Positions 9,341 to 18,247 of a DNA stretch of 37,637 nt are shown here, in pieces. The stretch is from Bacteroidetes bacterium GWA2_31_9 (GTDB taxonomy: Bacteria; Bacteroidota; Bacteroidia; Bacteroidales; GWF2-33-38), in the NCBI GenBank assembly GCA_001768975.1, contig MEND01000188.1, forward strand, positions 1 to 37,637, in the 5' to 3' direction. Every line of letters starts with the position of its first letter. The stretch's first letter is position 1. The notes under the pieces are model-generated. The model did not search any database. It was not told the DNA's origin and saw only the letters and a list, made by a program, of their open reading frames with translations. Position numbers and translations under genes: made by a program.

Positions 9341-9499
9341 TCACCCCGCCACCAACCCATTCAACCTCACCAAATTAACCACATCCTCATAATTATACCT
9401 CAGCACAAACTGCCGATTATAAGGATTATGCCAGTCTTCGGCAAGTTTGAAAATATTTGATTTATAGCGGGTCTGGCTACGCTTAACCATCTTTTGCAT
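9341..9499 (-). pseudogene. Short gene remnant, unrecognised
   Basis: The minus strand carries a 52-codon frame from ATG to TGA. Its peptide reads like a real protein end, with phrases such as NIFKLAEDWHNPYNRQFVL and YEDVVNLVRLNGLVAG. Just upstream (18 bases before the ATG) the frame is closed by TGA, so it looks like the 3' scrap of a longer gene. I do not recognise the parent family. It lies between the defence cluster and tRNA-Ser, a place where mobile-element debris is common. Confidence 0.35.
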
Positions 9500-9840
9500 G
9501 GTTGAGGTTTTACTTCAATCGATATTATGTTGAAAGGCTTTGCCTTACAAAAAGCAAAATAACAAAATTTCAAAACCACAGTCATAACTTATGTTTAGTA
9601 TCAGAAAAATCAGCTAAAGCCTGATATAATCACTATGAAGCATAAATGTTTTTTTTGTTTCCATAAAAATTTAATATTATAATGTTAAAACTATGCAAAC
9701 AAAAGCAGTTTAAAAAATGCAATACGCTGCAATACAGTGAATAAGAACATGCTTCAGTGTCCATAAAAATTATTTTTCTATGGACCCTGATTTGTCTTTA
9801 AGATTTGTCTGTTTTTTGCTTATTTCGCAAAAGTAAAAAA
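9500..9840. other. Non-coding spacer with a small hairpin
   Basis: No convincing gene is seen. The only structure is an imperfect inverted repeat at 9760-9784 (TCCATA ... TATGGA with an A/T-rich centre). The stretch separates the end of the defence cluster from the tRNA-Ser terminator. Confidence 0.4.
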
Positions 9841-9870
9841 GCCCGAAAATCAGTGATTTTCAGGCTTTTT
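9841..9870 (-). terminator. Rho-independent terminator after tRNA-Ser (bidirectional)
   Basis: A near-perfect stem (GCC, one mismatch, GAAAATCA pairing with TGATTTTC, GGC) has a very short loop. On the minus strand it is followed by a T-run, 20 bases past the tRNA 3' end. On the plus strand it is followed by TTTTT, so it could also stop reading from the defence cluster. Confidence 0.8.
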
Positions 9871-9890
9871 CTTTATTTTGCTTTTTGTTT

Positions 9891-9981
<91 letters not shown>

Positions 9982-9989
9982 TGAGCCTA

Positions 9990-9997
9990 CAAAATTA
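9990..9997 (-). promoter_or_regulatory. Promoter -7 box for tRNA-Ser
   Basis: The minus strand reads TAATTTTG, a full match to the Bacteroidota -7 consensus TAnnTTTG, 9 bases before the tRNA 5' end. No good TTTG is seen at the -33 position. Confidence 0.55.
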
Positions 9998-10126
9998 AAA
10001 GAAATAAACAATTTAAACTATATTTTCAAAATTTAATGTTATTAAAATTTAATAGTTTTTAATTATTTCGCTTCATAATATTTTTAATTTTACAAAGTTA
10101 TTTTAAAGAATTAAAACATCAATAAT

Positions 10127-10882
10127 ATGAACAACTTAGCAAAAGTAAATGAGCTTGAAGGATTAACAAATGAAATATCACAACTAATTTGGCACATTAA
10201 GAAAAATAATACTGAAAATATTGAAATTGAAATAGATTTGTTGATGCAAAAATTCAGAACAGCTTATGATAATTGTTTGGCATTAAAATATTCTCCAAAA
10301 AATATTGTTGAAATTGAGACCAAAGAGCCAGAATTAAAAACTGAACAAAAACTTGAGTATTTTGAACCTGTTATTGAAAAAATATCTATCACCGAAAAGA
10401 TAGAGCCTGAACAAGTTATTGAAAAAGAAATGATTCAAGAACCAATAGTTGAAAATGTTGTAGTGAAAGAAGAAGTATCAGAAATTGAAATTGAAAAGGA
10501 AAAACCAATAATAGAAAATATAAGTCAAACAACACCTGAGAAATTGCTTAAAAAGGAAAATGAAATAATCGCCGATATGTTTGAAAATAAGCGATCTATT
10601 AATGAAAAAATAGCTCCAAACAAACGAGATTTAGCAACAAAATTTAAGGATAATCCTATAAAAGATATTAATTCGGCAATAGGACTTAACGATAAGTTTC
10701 TTTTTATCAGAGAATTATTTTCGAATAATGGAGAAATATATTCTAATGCAATTGAAAAATTAAATAGTTTTGAAAATCTTGATCAGGCAATGCAATTTAT
10801 TAATACTGAATTTCATTGGGATGCTAAAAATCCTACTTTTAATAAGTTTTTAGAATTGGTTTATCGAAGATATATTTCGTAA
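10127..10882 (+). CDS. Conserved hypothetical protein, charged repeat-rich N-terminus
   Basis: This 251-residue cytoplasmic protein has three parts: a short helical start (1-65), a low-complexity region rich in Glu, Ile, Lys and Val (about 65-150, repeating EKI-EPE-like units), and a compact C-terminal domain (about 180-251). The C-terminal domain contains INSAIGLNDKFLFIRELF and ends FLELVYRRYIS. That domain is common in Bacteroidota hypothetical proteins; no function is known to me. The middle is probably an unstructured linker. The gene stands alone, divergent from tRNA-Ser. Confidence 0.8.
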   Translation: MNNLAKVNELEGLTNEISQLIWHIKKNNTENIEIEIDLLMQKFRTAYDNCLALKYSPKNIVEIETKEPELKTEQKLEYFEPVIEKISITEKIEPEQVIEKEMIQEPIVENVVVKEEVSEIEIEKEKPIIENISQTTPEKLLKKENEIIADMFENKRSINEKIAPNKRDLATKFKDNPIKDINSAIGLNDKFLFIRELFSNNGEIYSNAIEKLNSFENLDQAMQFINTEFHWDAKNPTFNKFLELVYRRYIS

Positions 10883-11482
10883 GAAATGCTACTAAAACTA
10901 CAAAACTATAAATCCCAAAATTTGTACCGATATTTCGGAAAAATAAATACTATCAGCACAATAGCTTTAGAGAAATTTTGTGTTTTTGTGCTTCCGATAA
11001 ATCGGAACAACTTGTCCCGACTTTTCGCATGGGCGTTAACTTAATAATTAATTTTATGCTATAATGCAGAATATTACAGATATACAACTATTAAAAACAA
11101 GTTCCTTTGGGAACGTAATGTTGGTAGAAAATAACATCCCCTCTAATTTGAATCTCTTTAGGGATGAAATATTGTCTTTAAAATCAATATTATATTTCGT
11201 ACCTACGGCACTTTTATGTGGGGCTAAATTTCCTTCTACCAATATTTTGTCCCTAGCGGGACAAGTTAAGTTCACCCCGTTGGATAGATAATAATAAATA
11301 TTGTACTTTTATTAAAATTTGTTATCCAACGGGGTGAACCCTGTTAGATAGCTAATTTAAAAGAACGAAAAAAAATGAAAGAATTATCTATCAGGGTAAA
11401 CGCCAATGCGACTTTTCGGAAAGTCTTTGTGGCAAAATTTTTTTTTTCAGGGTTGACTTATTAATAACAAAATTATATTTAG
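10883..11482. repeat. Non-coding region of stacked inverted repeats
   Basis: No real gene is seen in these 600 bases. They hold several inverted repeats: TCCGATAAATCGGA near 10995; GTTCCTTTGGGAAC at 11101-11114; TTGGTAGAA at 11121-11129 with its complement at 11234-11242; GTCCCTAGCGGGAC at 11249-11262; and a perfect 17-base pair of arms at 11270-11286 and 11323-11339. Weaker arms follow (CCCTGTTAGATAG near 11340 against CTATCAGGG near 11387). Short open frames here on both strands are by-products of the repeats. This looks like an interspersed palindromic repeat. Confidence 0.65.
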
Positions 11483-12757
11483 GTGAAATTATTGTTTATT
11501 CTTATTGTGTTTTTTGTCTTTTTATTAAAGATTATAAATGCACAGGATATAAATTATGCTCGTAAAATTATAGACGAACTTACTTCTGAAAAATATCATG
11601 GAAGAGGATACACTTTTAATGGGGATAAAAAAGCTGCAAAATATATTGCAAATCAGCTCAAAGAAAATAATGTCAATCCGTTAGGAAGTAGTTATTTTCA
11701 GGCATTTAATTTAAATGTAAATACATTTCCATCAAAAATTAAATTGAAAATAGGAGATATTGAATTAAAATCAGGAATAGATTTTATGATTTCTCCAGTA
11801 TCAAAAGGTTTTAACGGCGATTTTGAAGTTTTTGTTATAGACAGTACGCTTTTGAATAATGACTATGATTATGTAAATATACTGACAAATGATTGTAAAA
11901 ATAAATTTGTCATAATTGACACTACTGGAGTTAATAACAAGGAGCGAAAAGTAGGAATTTTGGATTTAGCAAAAATCAATAAATTTGAAGCTAAAGGGAT
12001 TATAATTGTAGCAAAAAAAATAATGTACTCGGTATCAACAATTGAGTCAAGTTTTTGCAAAATTTATATAACAAGTAGTGCATACTATAGGCTAAAATTG
12101 CCAATAAAGAGCCTTGAAATTAAATGTAAAAACAAGTTTCTCGAAAACTATGAAACGCAAAATGTAATAGGCTTAATTTCAGGCAAATCAGATTCTTTAA
12201 TTGTATTTACATCACATTACGATCATTTGGGAACAATGGGATCGGATGTTTTTTTTCCTGGAGCCAACGATAATGCAAGCGGAGTTTCAATGAATCTTAA
12301 TCTATCAAAATATTTTGCAGATATTGACACGCTTAAATATTCTGTTGCATTTTTATTTTTTAGTGCTGAGGAAGCTGGCATACTTGGCTCTAAATATTTT
12401 GTTGAACATCCTTTGTTTCCATTAAGTAAAATAAAGTTTCTTATTAACCTTGACCTTGTTGGAACAGGCGATGATGGTATTTGTATTGTAAATGGTGCAG
12501 TTTTGAAAAGGGAATTTGAATTATTCAACAAAATTAATGAAGATGAAAAATTAGTTTCTGTTGTTAAAGCACGTGGAGAAGCTGCAAACAGCGATCATTA
12601 TTTTTTCTATAATTCTGGAGTTAAATCAGTTTTTATTTATACACTTGGAGGGGTTGCTGAGTATCATAATCCATTGGATATTAGCAAAACTCTGCCCTTA
12701 ACACGATACAATGAATTATTTAAATTATTAACCGAATTTGTAAGACTTTATGAGTAA
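11483..12757 (+). CDS. Secreted M28-family zinc aminopeptidase
   Basis: This 424-residue peptidase starts at GTG and has a signal peptide (about 1-20, cut after INA). A protease-associated-like insert is possible at about 100-215. The M28 catalytic domain (about 225-424) shows the expected zinc ligands and catalytic residues: SHYDH (H245), GANDNASG (D263), SAEEAG (E296/E297), NLDLVG (D324) and EYHNPLD (H395). It should release N-terminal amino acids from peptides in the periplasm or at the surface. The 3' end overlaps rsmI by 8 bases, so the two are probably co-transcribed. The upstream region holds only repeats. Confidence 0.92.
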   Translation: MKLLFILIVFFVFLLKIINAQDINYARKIIDELTSEKYHGRGYTFNGDKKAAKYIANQLKENNVNPLGSSYFQAFNLNVNTFPSKIKLKIGDIELKSGIDFMISPVSKGFNGDFEVFVIDSTLLNNDYDYVNILTNDCKNKFVIIDTTGVNNKERKVGILDLAKINKFEAKGIIIVAKKIMYSVSTIESSFCKIYITSSAYYRLKLPIKSLEIKCKNKFLENYETQNVIGLISGKSDSLIVFTSHYDHLGTMGSDVFFPGANDNASGVSMNLNLSKYFADIDTLKYSVAFLFFSAEEAGILGSKYFVEHPLFPLSKIKFLINLDLVGTGDDGICIVNGAVLKREFELFNKINEDEKLVSVVKARGEAANSDHYFFYNSGVKSVFIYTLGGVAEYHNPLDISKTLPLTRYNELFKLLTEFVRLYE

Positions 12758-13424
12758 GCTTTATATAATACCAACACCTATTGGAAACCTTGAGGATATT
12801 ACTTTAAGAGCTTTAAGGATTTTGAAAGAAGTAGATTTGATTTTGGCAGAAGATACTCGTGTTACTAAAAAACTATTAATACATTTTGGAATTGAAAAAA
12901 GTGTTCAATCGTATCATTCTTTTAATGAGCATAAAGTAGTTGGTCAGTTAGTTAACAAGATTCAATCTGGCGTTGTAACTGCCTTAGTTTCTGATGCTGG
13001 AACACCTGGAATTTCTGATCCAGGTTTTTTAATTACAAAACATTGTTTAGAAAACAATATTAAGGTTGAATGTTTGCCTGGAGCAACAGCTTTTGTTCCA
13101 GCTTTGGTAAAATCTGGGTTTGCTTCAGATAGTTTTTGTTTCGAAGGATTTTTACCACAGAAGAAAGGCCGACAAACAAAACTAAAAGAATTAGCACTTG
13201 AAAAACGTACAATAATTTTGTACGAATCTCCTCATAAAATATTAAAAACCTTAGCTCAAATAGTTGAATTTTTTGGCGAAGATAGAAATGTTTCTGTTTC
13301 CAGAGAATTAACAAAAATTTATGAAGAAACAATAACTGGAAATATACAAGAAGTTTTAAAATATTTTTCTGAAAAACAAATACGTGGGGAATTTGTATTG
13401 ATTATTGAAGGAGTAAAAAAATAA
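12750..13424 (+). CDS. rsmI: 16S rRNA (cytidine1402-2'-O)-methyltransferase RsmI
   Basis: This 224-residue tetrapyrrole-methylase-fold enzyme 2'-O-methylates C1402 of 16S rRNA using SAM. Family marks are the start LYIIPTPIGNLEDIT, LILAEDTR near 30-37, SDAGTPGISDPG near 90-101, LPGATAFVPAL, and the ending GEFVLIIEG. It is slightly shorter than the E. coli protein but complete. The gene overlaps the peptidase stop by 8 bases. Confidence 0.97.
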   Translation: MSKLYIIPTPIGNLEDITLRALRILKEVDLILAEDTRVTKKLLIHFGIEKSVQSYHSFNEHKVVGQLVNKIQSGVVTALVSDAGTPGISDPGFLITKHCLENNIKVECLPGATAFVPALVKSGFASDSFCFEGFLPQKKGRQTKLKELALEKRTIILYESPHKILKTLAQIVEFFGEDRNVSVSRELTKIYEETITGNIQEVLKYFSEKQIRGEFVLIIEGVKK

Positions 13425-13429
13425 ATATT

Positions 13430-13618
13430 ATTTATTTTCAACTGGTTCAAAATAAAACGCATAATAAAATTTCCACTTTAGCACAAACAGCAAATAAAAG
13501 AATACATGCAAGCAGACAATTCATTAGAGAAATAAAAAACGACAAAATAACTAAAGAATGGCAAACAACTAATATGTGTGGTCTTATGCAAGAACTAGGT
13601 GTAATCCCAAAACAATAA
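13430..13618 (+). pseudogene. Gene-end remnant, unrecognised
   Basis: One plus-strand frame is open from 13409 to a TAA at 13616-13618 and reads like protein (for example NKRIHASRQFIREIKNDK, then MCGLMQELGVIPKQ). It has no start codon before a late ATG near 13574, and an in-frame TGA lies inside rsmI at 13406. It may be the tail of a degraded gene. I cannot name the family. Confidence 0.3.
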
Positions 13619-13668
13619 TAATTATTTTCAAAATTGTAAAAGCAGCATCACAACTTGTTAAATCAACA

Positions 13669-14154
13669 ATGACACATACGTTTAAGGCTACAATAGATAT
13701 AATTGGAATAAACCCTTTCGTTTATGTACCTGAACAAATTCTGAAAGAAATATTCGCTCAGTCTGGAAAAGACAAAGGTCATATTCCTATTGCTGTTTTT
13801 ATAAACAATAAAAAACATCAACAAACATTGGTTAAATTCAGTGGCGATTGGAGGTTATACATTAATACTACCATGCTTAAAAATTCGCCCAAACGAGTTG
13901 GTGAAACAATTGATATTGCCATTGAATTTGACCCTTCCGACAGAACAATTAAACCTCACCCTGATTTTTTACTTGCTCTAAACCAAAATACAGAAGCAAA
14001 ACAAGCGTTTGAAAGCTTATCGGCTTCGCGACAAAAGGAAATTATTCGCTACATTTCGTTTTTAAAGTCTGTTGAAAGTGTAACAGCGAATGTGCAAAAA
14101 GCAATAGGTTTTTTAACTGGCAAAAACAGGTTCGTTGGCAGGGATAAACCATAA
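13669..14154 (+). CDS. DUF1905 / YdeI-like (bacteriocin-resistance-like) protein
   Basis: I chose the ATG at 13669 (161 residues, MTHTFKATIDIIG). A longer in-frame start at 13576 would add 31 residues that overlap the remnant above and look non-coding. DUF1905 covers about 3-95 (NPFVYVPEQ, GDWRLYIN, IDIAIEFDPSDR). A YdeI/OmpD-associated helical tail covers about 105-161 (FESLSASRQKEIIRYI). Proteins of this family are small and cytoplasmic, and in some bacteria are linked to peptide or bacteriocin tolerance. The role here is not known. It ends 44 bases from the convergent MuiA-family gene. Confidence 0.82.
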   Translation: MTHTFKATIDIIGINPFVYVPEQILKEIFAQSGKDKGHIPIAVFINNKKHQQTLVKFSGDWRLYINTTMLKNSPKRVGETIDIAIEFDPSDRTIKPHPDFLLALNQNTEAKQAFESLSASRQKEIIRYISFLKSVESVTANVQKAIGFLTGKNRFVGRDKP

Positions 14155-14198
14155 ACTATTAAACCTTTAAACTCTTCAACTCATCAACCCATCAACTA

Positions 14199-15881
14199 TT
14201 AAAAATACCTCATCTTTTGCGATCGCTTTGCCTCATTTGCATTATACAAAGGCTTGCTTTTTGGATATTTTATTGAATAAATTAGATTTATTTTTTCAGA
14301 TTTTCCGGGTTCTAAATTTAAATTCCAAACAAGTTTTCCTGAAAGCAAATCTTGTTGTGCATTTGAAATATTTGTAATTTCGGTTTCAATTTCACTATCC
14401 TGACTTACAGGAACTTGATCCTGAATTTCAATCTGAATAGCTAATTTTCTGTTGTTTTTTACAATAATTTCATAAGCCTGAGTTTCTTTACGTTTCGATC
14501 CAATTAATTTTGTGCTACTAAAATCTTTTTGTTTAACTCTTGAAACATATACTTTACTATCTCTACCTAATGAAAAGTCGAGTGTATCGCTGGCATTACG
14601 AGTATAAATAAACGATTTCCCAATAAAAGTTCCTGCATAAAAAACATTAGCATAACCCTCAACCAAATCAAGGTCTTGCCATCCTGTAACTCTTGCAAGT
14701 AAAAAAGCAGCTTTTTCTTTTTTAGGAATAGCAAAATGCTGATAAGTTGCAGGAAGGTTATATTCCACTACATCAACTAAATAAGGCTTATCGTCAGATG
14801 GAATTGTATATTTTGTTTTAATATCAAACTCGGCACTTAAAACTGAAACTTCAACCACATCGAATTTTTTAGATATACTTTTTTCAGATTGTTCCAATAG
14901 AATATCTGCTTTATAATCAAAATTTGCAATAGTTTGTTGTGCTTGTGACTGTAATTCCTGATTATATAAACCAGCTTTTGAATAGTCGTTATTAGTGCTG
15001 TAATATCCTGTATTGTTGTAGTTTAAATACCAAGGCGAAAGCGATGGTTTTGTTGCACTTGAGTTTGGATCGGCGGTTGACAATTTCATTTTAACATTTT
15101 TCCATTCAATTCCGGTATTATTATAAACCTGAGCTCTGTAAATTAGCATAATAGGTTTGTCAATATCTTCAGCTTTTAAATCGTAAATAGGAGTCCATCC
15201 GGCATCGCTTACCAAGTACTTTAATTCAATTGTTGATGTGTCGGCTTTTTCAGAATTTACAAGAATTGTAATTTCGTTTCGTTCGAAGCTATATACAGCA
15301 TTTAACTCCACTAACTCTCTTGATAATTTCGACTTATATAATTCTAATTCTGCAAGTTTCAACGAAAGAGCTGAATATTTCGTGTTAATTTCGTTCATCC
15401 TTAAACGGAAAAAATCGGCTGCTTTTTGAAGTTCCAAAACCGATACACCATTATTTTGACCAGCTAAAGATTGGTTTTGTAAAATCATTTCTTTTTCTAT
15501 AACAAAAGCTCTATTCTCGTCATCAATAGCAGTTATTTTTTTCTCAATTACTTTTAACGAGTCTTTAATTTTAGTGATTTTTTCTTCTTCCTGCTCGTTT
15601 GTTAAATAGTCAATTTTGCTCGAAATGGCAAGAATCGCAACATCATTTGTGGCAGAAACTCTTATTGACGAAACGTTTAATTTCGACGAAAGTCCTTCAA
15701 AGATTAATTTATTACGACCTTTAACAAGACTAATATTTTTAAGCCTTGTTTCTTCAACTCCATCAAGATAAACAACTAAATTGTTTATGTCGGTTTTTAG
15801 ATTATAAACTTTTTCAGATTGAGAAAATAATTCCGATAATGTTAATATGCTTAACAAAATAAAAGCAAAATATTTTTTCAT
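14199..15881 (-). CDS. MuiA-family (DUF4139/DUF4140) exported protein
   Basis: This 560-residue protein has a signal peptide (about 1-20, ending LFSQ). An N-terminal DUF4140 beta domain (about 27-125) contains VVYLDGVEETR. A coiled-coil pair lies at about 95-200, and the DUF4139 beta domain at about 215-550 contains YLVSDAGWTPIYDLKA. The order and length match the 'mucoidy inhibitor MuiA' family common in Bacteroidota, probably located in the periplasm or outer membrane. The biochemical function is unknown. It is transcribed alone, convergent with the DUF1905 gene; a 22-base palindrome lies 60 bases upstream. Confidence 0.88.
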   Translation of the reverse strand: MKKYFAFILLSILTLSELFSQSEKVYNLKTDINNLVVYLDGVEETRLKNISLVKGRNKLIFEGLSSKLNVSSIRVSATNDVAILAISSKIDYLTNEQEEEKITKIKDSLKVIEKKITAIDDENRAFVIEKEMILQNQSLAGQNNGVSVLELQKAADFFRLRMNEINTKYSALSLKLAELELYKSKLSRELVELNAVYSFERNEITILVNSEKADTSTIELKYLVSDAGWTPIYDLKAEDIDKPIMLIYRAQVYNNTGIEWKNVKMKLSTADPNSSATKPSLSPWYLNYNNTGYYSTNNDYSKAGLYNQELQSQAQQTIANFDYKADILLEQSEKSISKKFDVVEVSVLSAEFDIKTKYTIPSDDKPYLVDVVEYNLPATYQHFAIPKKEKAAFLLARVTGWQDLDLVEGYANVFYAGTFIGKSFIYTRNASDTLDFSLGRDSKVYVSRVKQKDFSSTKLIGSKRKETQAYEIIVKNNRKLAIQIEIQDQVPVSQDSEIETEITNISNAQQDLLSGKLVWNLNLEPGKSEKINLIYSIKYPKSKPLYNANEAKRSQKMRYF

Positions 15882-15941
15882 GGTATAATATTTTAATAAT
15901 TAAAGCTTTAAATATAATAAACAATTTTTATTATTTATAAA

Positions 15942-15963
15942 TAAGATAAAAATTTTTATCTTA
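15942..15963. repeat. Perfect 22-base palindrome
   Basis: TAAGATAAAAA is followed directly by its own complement. It lies 60 bases upstream of the MuiA-family start. It could be an operator, or a bidirectional A/T-rich hairpin between that gene and the repeat element to its right. Confidence 0.5.
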
Positions 15964-15993
15964 CTTTAGAAAGTTTTACTTTAGAAATCTATA

Positions 15994-16131
15994 ACAATAG
16001 TTCGGCATATTTTTATTTATAAAGGGCTAAAGCCCTGAGTTTGTATGTTTTAATTAACAATACGACCTAAAGGACGTGGCAACCAAAATACCTTTTTATA
16101 TGTTTATTATAAAAAAATACCGAACTATTGT
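15994..16131. repeat. MITE-like element, 138 bases, imperfect inverted ends of about 28 bases
   Basis: The left end begins ACAATAGTTCGG (15994-16005) and continues into an A/T-rich arm. The right end is the complement (CCGAACTATTGT, 16120-16131), with similar A/T arms inward. The interior has AGGGCTAAAGCCCT at 16023-16036 and a CGACCTAAAGGACGTGG hairpin near 16063. No open frame is present. The form is that of a small non-autonomous element or interspersed palindromic repeat; no clear target duplication was found. Confidence 0.6.
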
Positions 16132-16140
16132 ATAAATGAA

Positions 16141-16146
16141 AAGGAG
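16141..16146 (+). promoter_or_regulatory. Shine-Dalgarno sequence of lpxK
   Basis: AAGGAG sits 4 bases before the lpxK ATG. A strong site like this is uncommon in this phylum and supports the chosen start. Confidence 0.55.
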
Positions 16147-16150
16147 ATAA

Positions 16151-17266
16151 ATGAATTTAACACGAAAAAAATTTGCTATAATACTGTATCCTATTTCATT
16201 GATTTACGGTTTTATAGTGTCTGTCAGGAACTGGCTTTATAATGCAAGTGTGTTTAATGAGCAAGAATTTAATATTCCAATAATTTCGGTTGGAAACATT
16301 ACAGTTGGAGGAACCGGAAAAACACCGCATTCAGAGTATATTATAAGTAATCTGAAAAAAGACTTTAATATTGCATTGCTTAGTCGTGGCTATAAAAGAA
16401 AAACAAGAGGATTTTTTTTATCAGACATAAACTCAACGGTTTTTGATATTGGAGATGAACCTTTGCAGATAAAAAATAAATTTCCTGATATTCAGGTTGC
16501 TGTATGTGCAAAAAGGGTTAACGGAATCAATCAGCTATTAAAACATGATACCGAAAAAAAACTTGATTTTATTATTCTTGATGATGCATACCAGCACAGA
16601 GCTGTAAAAGCCGGAATATCAATTTTGTTGATGGATTTTAATAATCCGATTTATGAAGATTATATGTTGCCTTTTGGAAATTTAAGAGAAAAATTTCATG
16701 AAAAGTATCGTGCTAATATTGTAATTGTAACAAAAACTCCTGCTGGAATTAAGCCAATTGAAAGAAGAATTATTGAAAAAAATCTGAATTTATTTCCATA
16801 TCAATCGCTTTATTATTCTACAATAAAATATGGAAATTTATATCCTTTATTTAATTCCGAAAATCAATTATCTGACTCTGAATACAACAAGTTTGATTGT
16901 TTGGTAGTTACAGGAATTGCAAATCCCGATACTCTTTACAAACACTTAAAAGGCTGTTTTAAATCTATTCAAAAAATTAAATATGCTGATCATCATTTTT
17001 TCAGCAAATCTGATGTTGAACAAATTGCTCAGGAATTTACAGAAATCGTATCGTCAAACAAGATAATTATTACAACAGAAAAAGATGCTATTCGATTTAA
17101 GAATAGTAATTATCGAGACTTATTAATAAATTTGCCAATATTTTATATTTCTATAGAAATTGAATTTTTACAAGAAGATGGTATAACCTTTAATAATCAA
17201 ATAATTAATTATGTTAAAAAGAATAAACGAAGCGACAAAGTTCATTCAAGAGAACACAAGTTTTAG
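16151..17266 (+). CDS. lpxK: Tetraacyldisaccharide 4'-kinase LpxK
   Basis: This 371-residue inner-membrane kinase phosphorylates the lipid A precursor (disaccharide-1-P to lipid IVA). An N-terminal hydrophobic segment (about 8-28) serves as the membrane anchor. The P-loop region is SVGNITVGGTGKTP at about 46-59, followed by LLSRGYKRKT and LDDAYQHRAVK (about 141-151), all diagnostic. The last 18 codons overlap the next gene in another frame. Length is normal for Bacteroidota LpxK. Confidence 0.96.
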   Translation: MNLTRKKFAIILYPISLIYGFIVSVRNWLYNASVFNEQEFNIPIISVGNITVGGTGKTPHSEYIISNLKKDFNIALLSRGYKRKTRGFFLSDINSTVFDIGDEPLQIKNKFPDIQVAVCAKRVNGINQLLKHDTEKKLDFIILDDAYQHRAVKAGISILLMDFNNPIYEDYMLPFGNLREKFHEKYRANIVIVTKTPAGIKPIERRIIEKNLNLFPYQSLYYSTIKYGNLYPLFNSENQLSDSEYNKFDCLVVTGIANPDTLYKHLKGCFKSIQKIKYADHHFFSKSDVEQIAQEFTEIVSSNKIIITTEKDAIRFKNSNYRDLLINLPIFYISIEIEFLQEDGITFNNQIINYVKKNKRSDKVHSREHKF

Positions 17267-18020
17267 CCCTGAAGTTGGAATTATTTTAGGAACTGGATTG
17301 GGTGGACTGGTTAACGAAATCGAAATAAATCATACATTAAACTATACAGATATTCCAAATTTTCCTATTTCAACCGTTGAGGGGCATAAAGGAAGATTAA
17401 TATTCGGGAAACTTGGAGGAAAAAATGTGGTCGCAATGCAAGGTCGATTTCATTTTTACGAAGGGTACTCAGCTGCAGAAGTAACTTTCCCTGTTAGAGT
17501 TATGAAAATGCTTGGCATAAAATTTTTATTTGTATCGAATGCCAGTGGTGGAGTAAATCCCGATTTTGAAATTGGCTCATTAATGATTATTAACGATCAT
17601 ATTAATTTAATTCCAAGCCCATTGATTGGAAAAAATATTGACGAACTAGGTCCTCGTTTTCCTGATATGAGTAAACCTTACAGCAAAGAGCTTATTGATT
17701 TGGCTTTGACAATTGCAAAAGAACAAAACATAAAAGTTCACACTGGTGTTTATTGCGGAGTTACTGGTCCTGCGTTGGAAACTCCTGCCGAATATAAGTT
17801 TTTCAGAATTATTGGCTCTGACACAATCGGAATGTCAACAGTTCCTGAAGTTATTGTTGCCCGACACATGAATATTCCATGCTTTGCAATTTCAATTATT
17901 ACTGATCTTGGAGTTCCCGGAAAAATAATTGAAGTAAATCACGAAATAATTCAACAAGTTGCCGAAAAACAAGAACCCAAAATGACGTTGATTATGAAAT
18001 CTTTAATTTCGAGGATATAG
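17211..18020 (+). CDS. Purine nucleoside phosphorylase, trimeric (PNP) type
   Basis: The 269-residue enzyme splits inosine or guanosine with phosphate to base plus ribose-1-phosphate. The family marks are GIILGTGLGGL (about 23-33), the phosphate-binding VEGHKGRL, MQGRFHFYEGY, SNASGGVNP (purine site), and IGMSTVPEVIVARH with MST for ribose binding. The start MLKRINEATKFIQ fits the usual N-terminal helix, so the 56-base overlap with lpxK appears real rather than a wrong start. The product is cytoplasmic, in purine salvage. Confidence 0.95.
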   Translation: MLKRINEATKFIQENTSFSPEVGIILGTGLGGLVNEIEINHTLNYTDIPNFPISTVEGHKGRLIFGKLGGKNVVAMQGRFHFYEGYSAAEVTFPVRVMKMLGIKFLFVSNASGGVNPDFEIGSLMIINDHINLIPSPLIGKNIDELGPRFPDMSKPYSKELIDLALTIAKEQNIKVHTGVYCGVTGPALETPAEYKFFRIIGSDTIGMSTVPEVIVARHMNIPCFAISIITDLGVPGKIIEVNHEIIQQVAEKQEPKMTLIMKSLISRI

Positions 18021-18045
18021 ATTTTTGTGTTATATCAATTGCCTG

Positions 18046-18177
18046 AATTAGTGTCTGTATTTATAGTCCAGTTTTGAAACTGATTACACTAATTTTCACT
18101 AATCTTTTCGTGTAAATTGGTGCAATTCGTGTCAATAAATTTATTAGTGTATTGAGTTTATAGACAGACTTTAATTA
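18046..18177. repeat. Short inverted-end repeat element (132 bases)
   Basis: The left end is AATTAGTGTCTGT followed by A/T-rich sequence and TATAGTC. The right end, read as complement, is TAATTAAAGTCTGTCTATAA. These ends resemble those of the elements at 19221-19373 and 35621-35773. The interior (ACACTAATTTTCACTAATC and so on) is different and non-coding. Confidence 0.55.
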
Positions 18178-18247
18178 AATAAAATTGCAACAAATATTTA
18201 AATCTCTCGTAAAATAAATGTTTTAATAAAAATTTAAACATTACAAT

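Noticed and set aside
9400-9585. Minus-strand 61-codon frame
   Set aside because: It runs through the remnant at 9341-9499 in another frame and has no protein-like pattern.
11054-11291. Overlapping open frames on both strands
   Set aside because: They lie wholly within the nested inverted repeats, read similarly on both strands because of the symmetry, and have no recognisable protein features.
13576-13668. Upstream start for the DUF1905 gene
   Set aside because: The added residues overlap a better coding-like frame and lack family similarity; the ATG at 13669 starts exactly where the domain starts.
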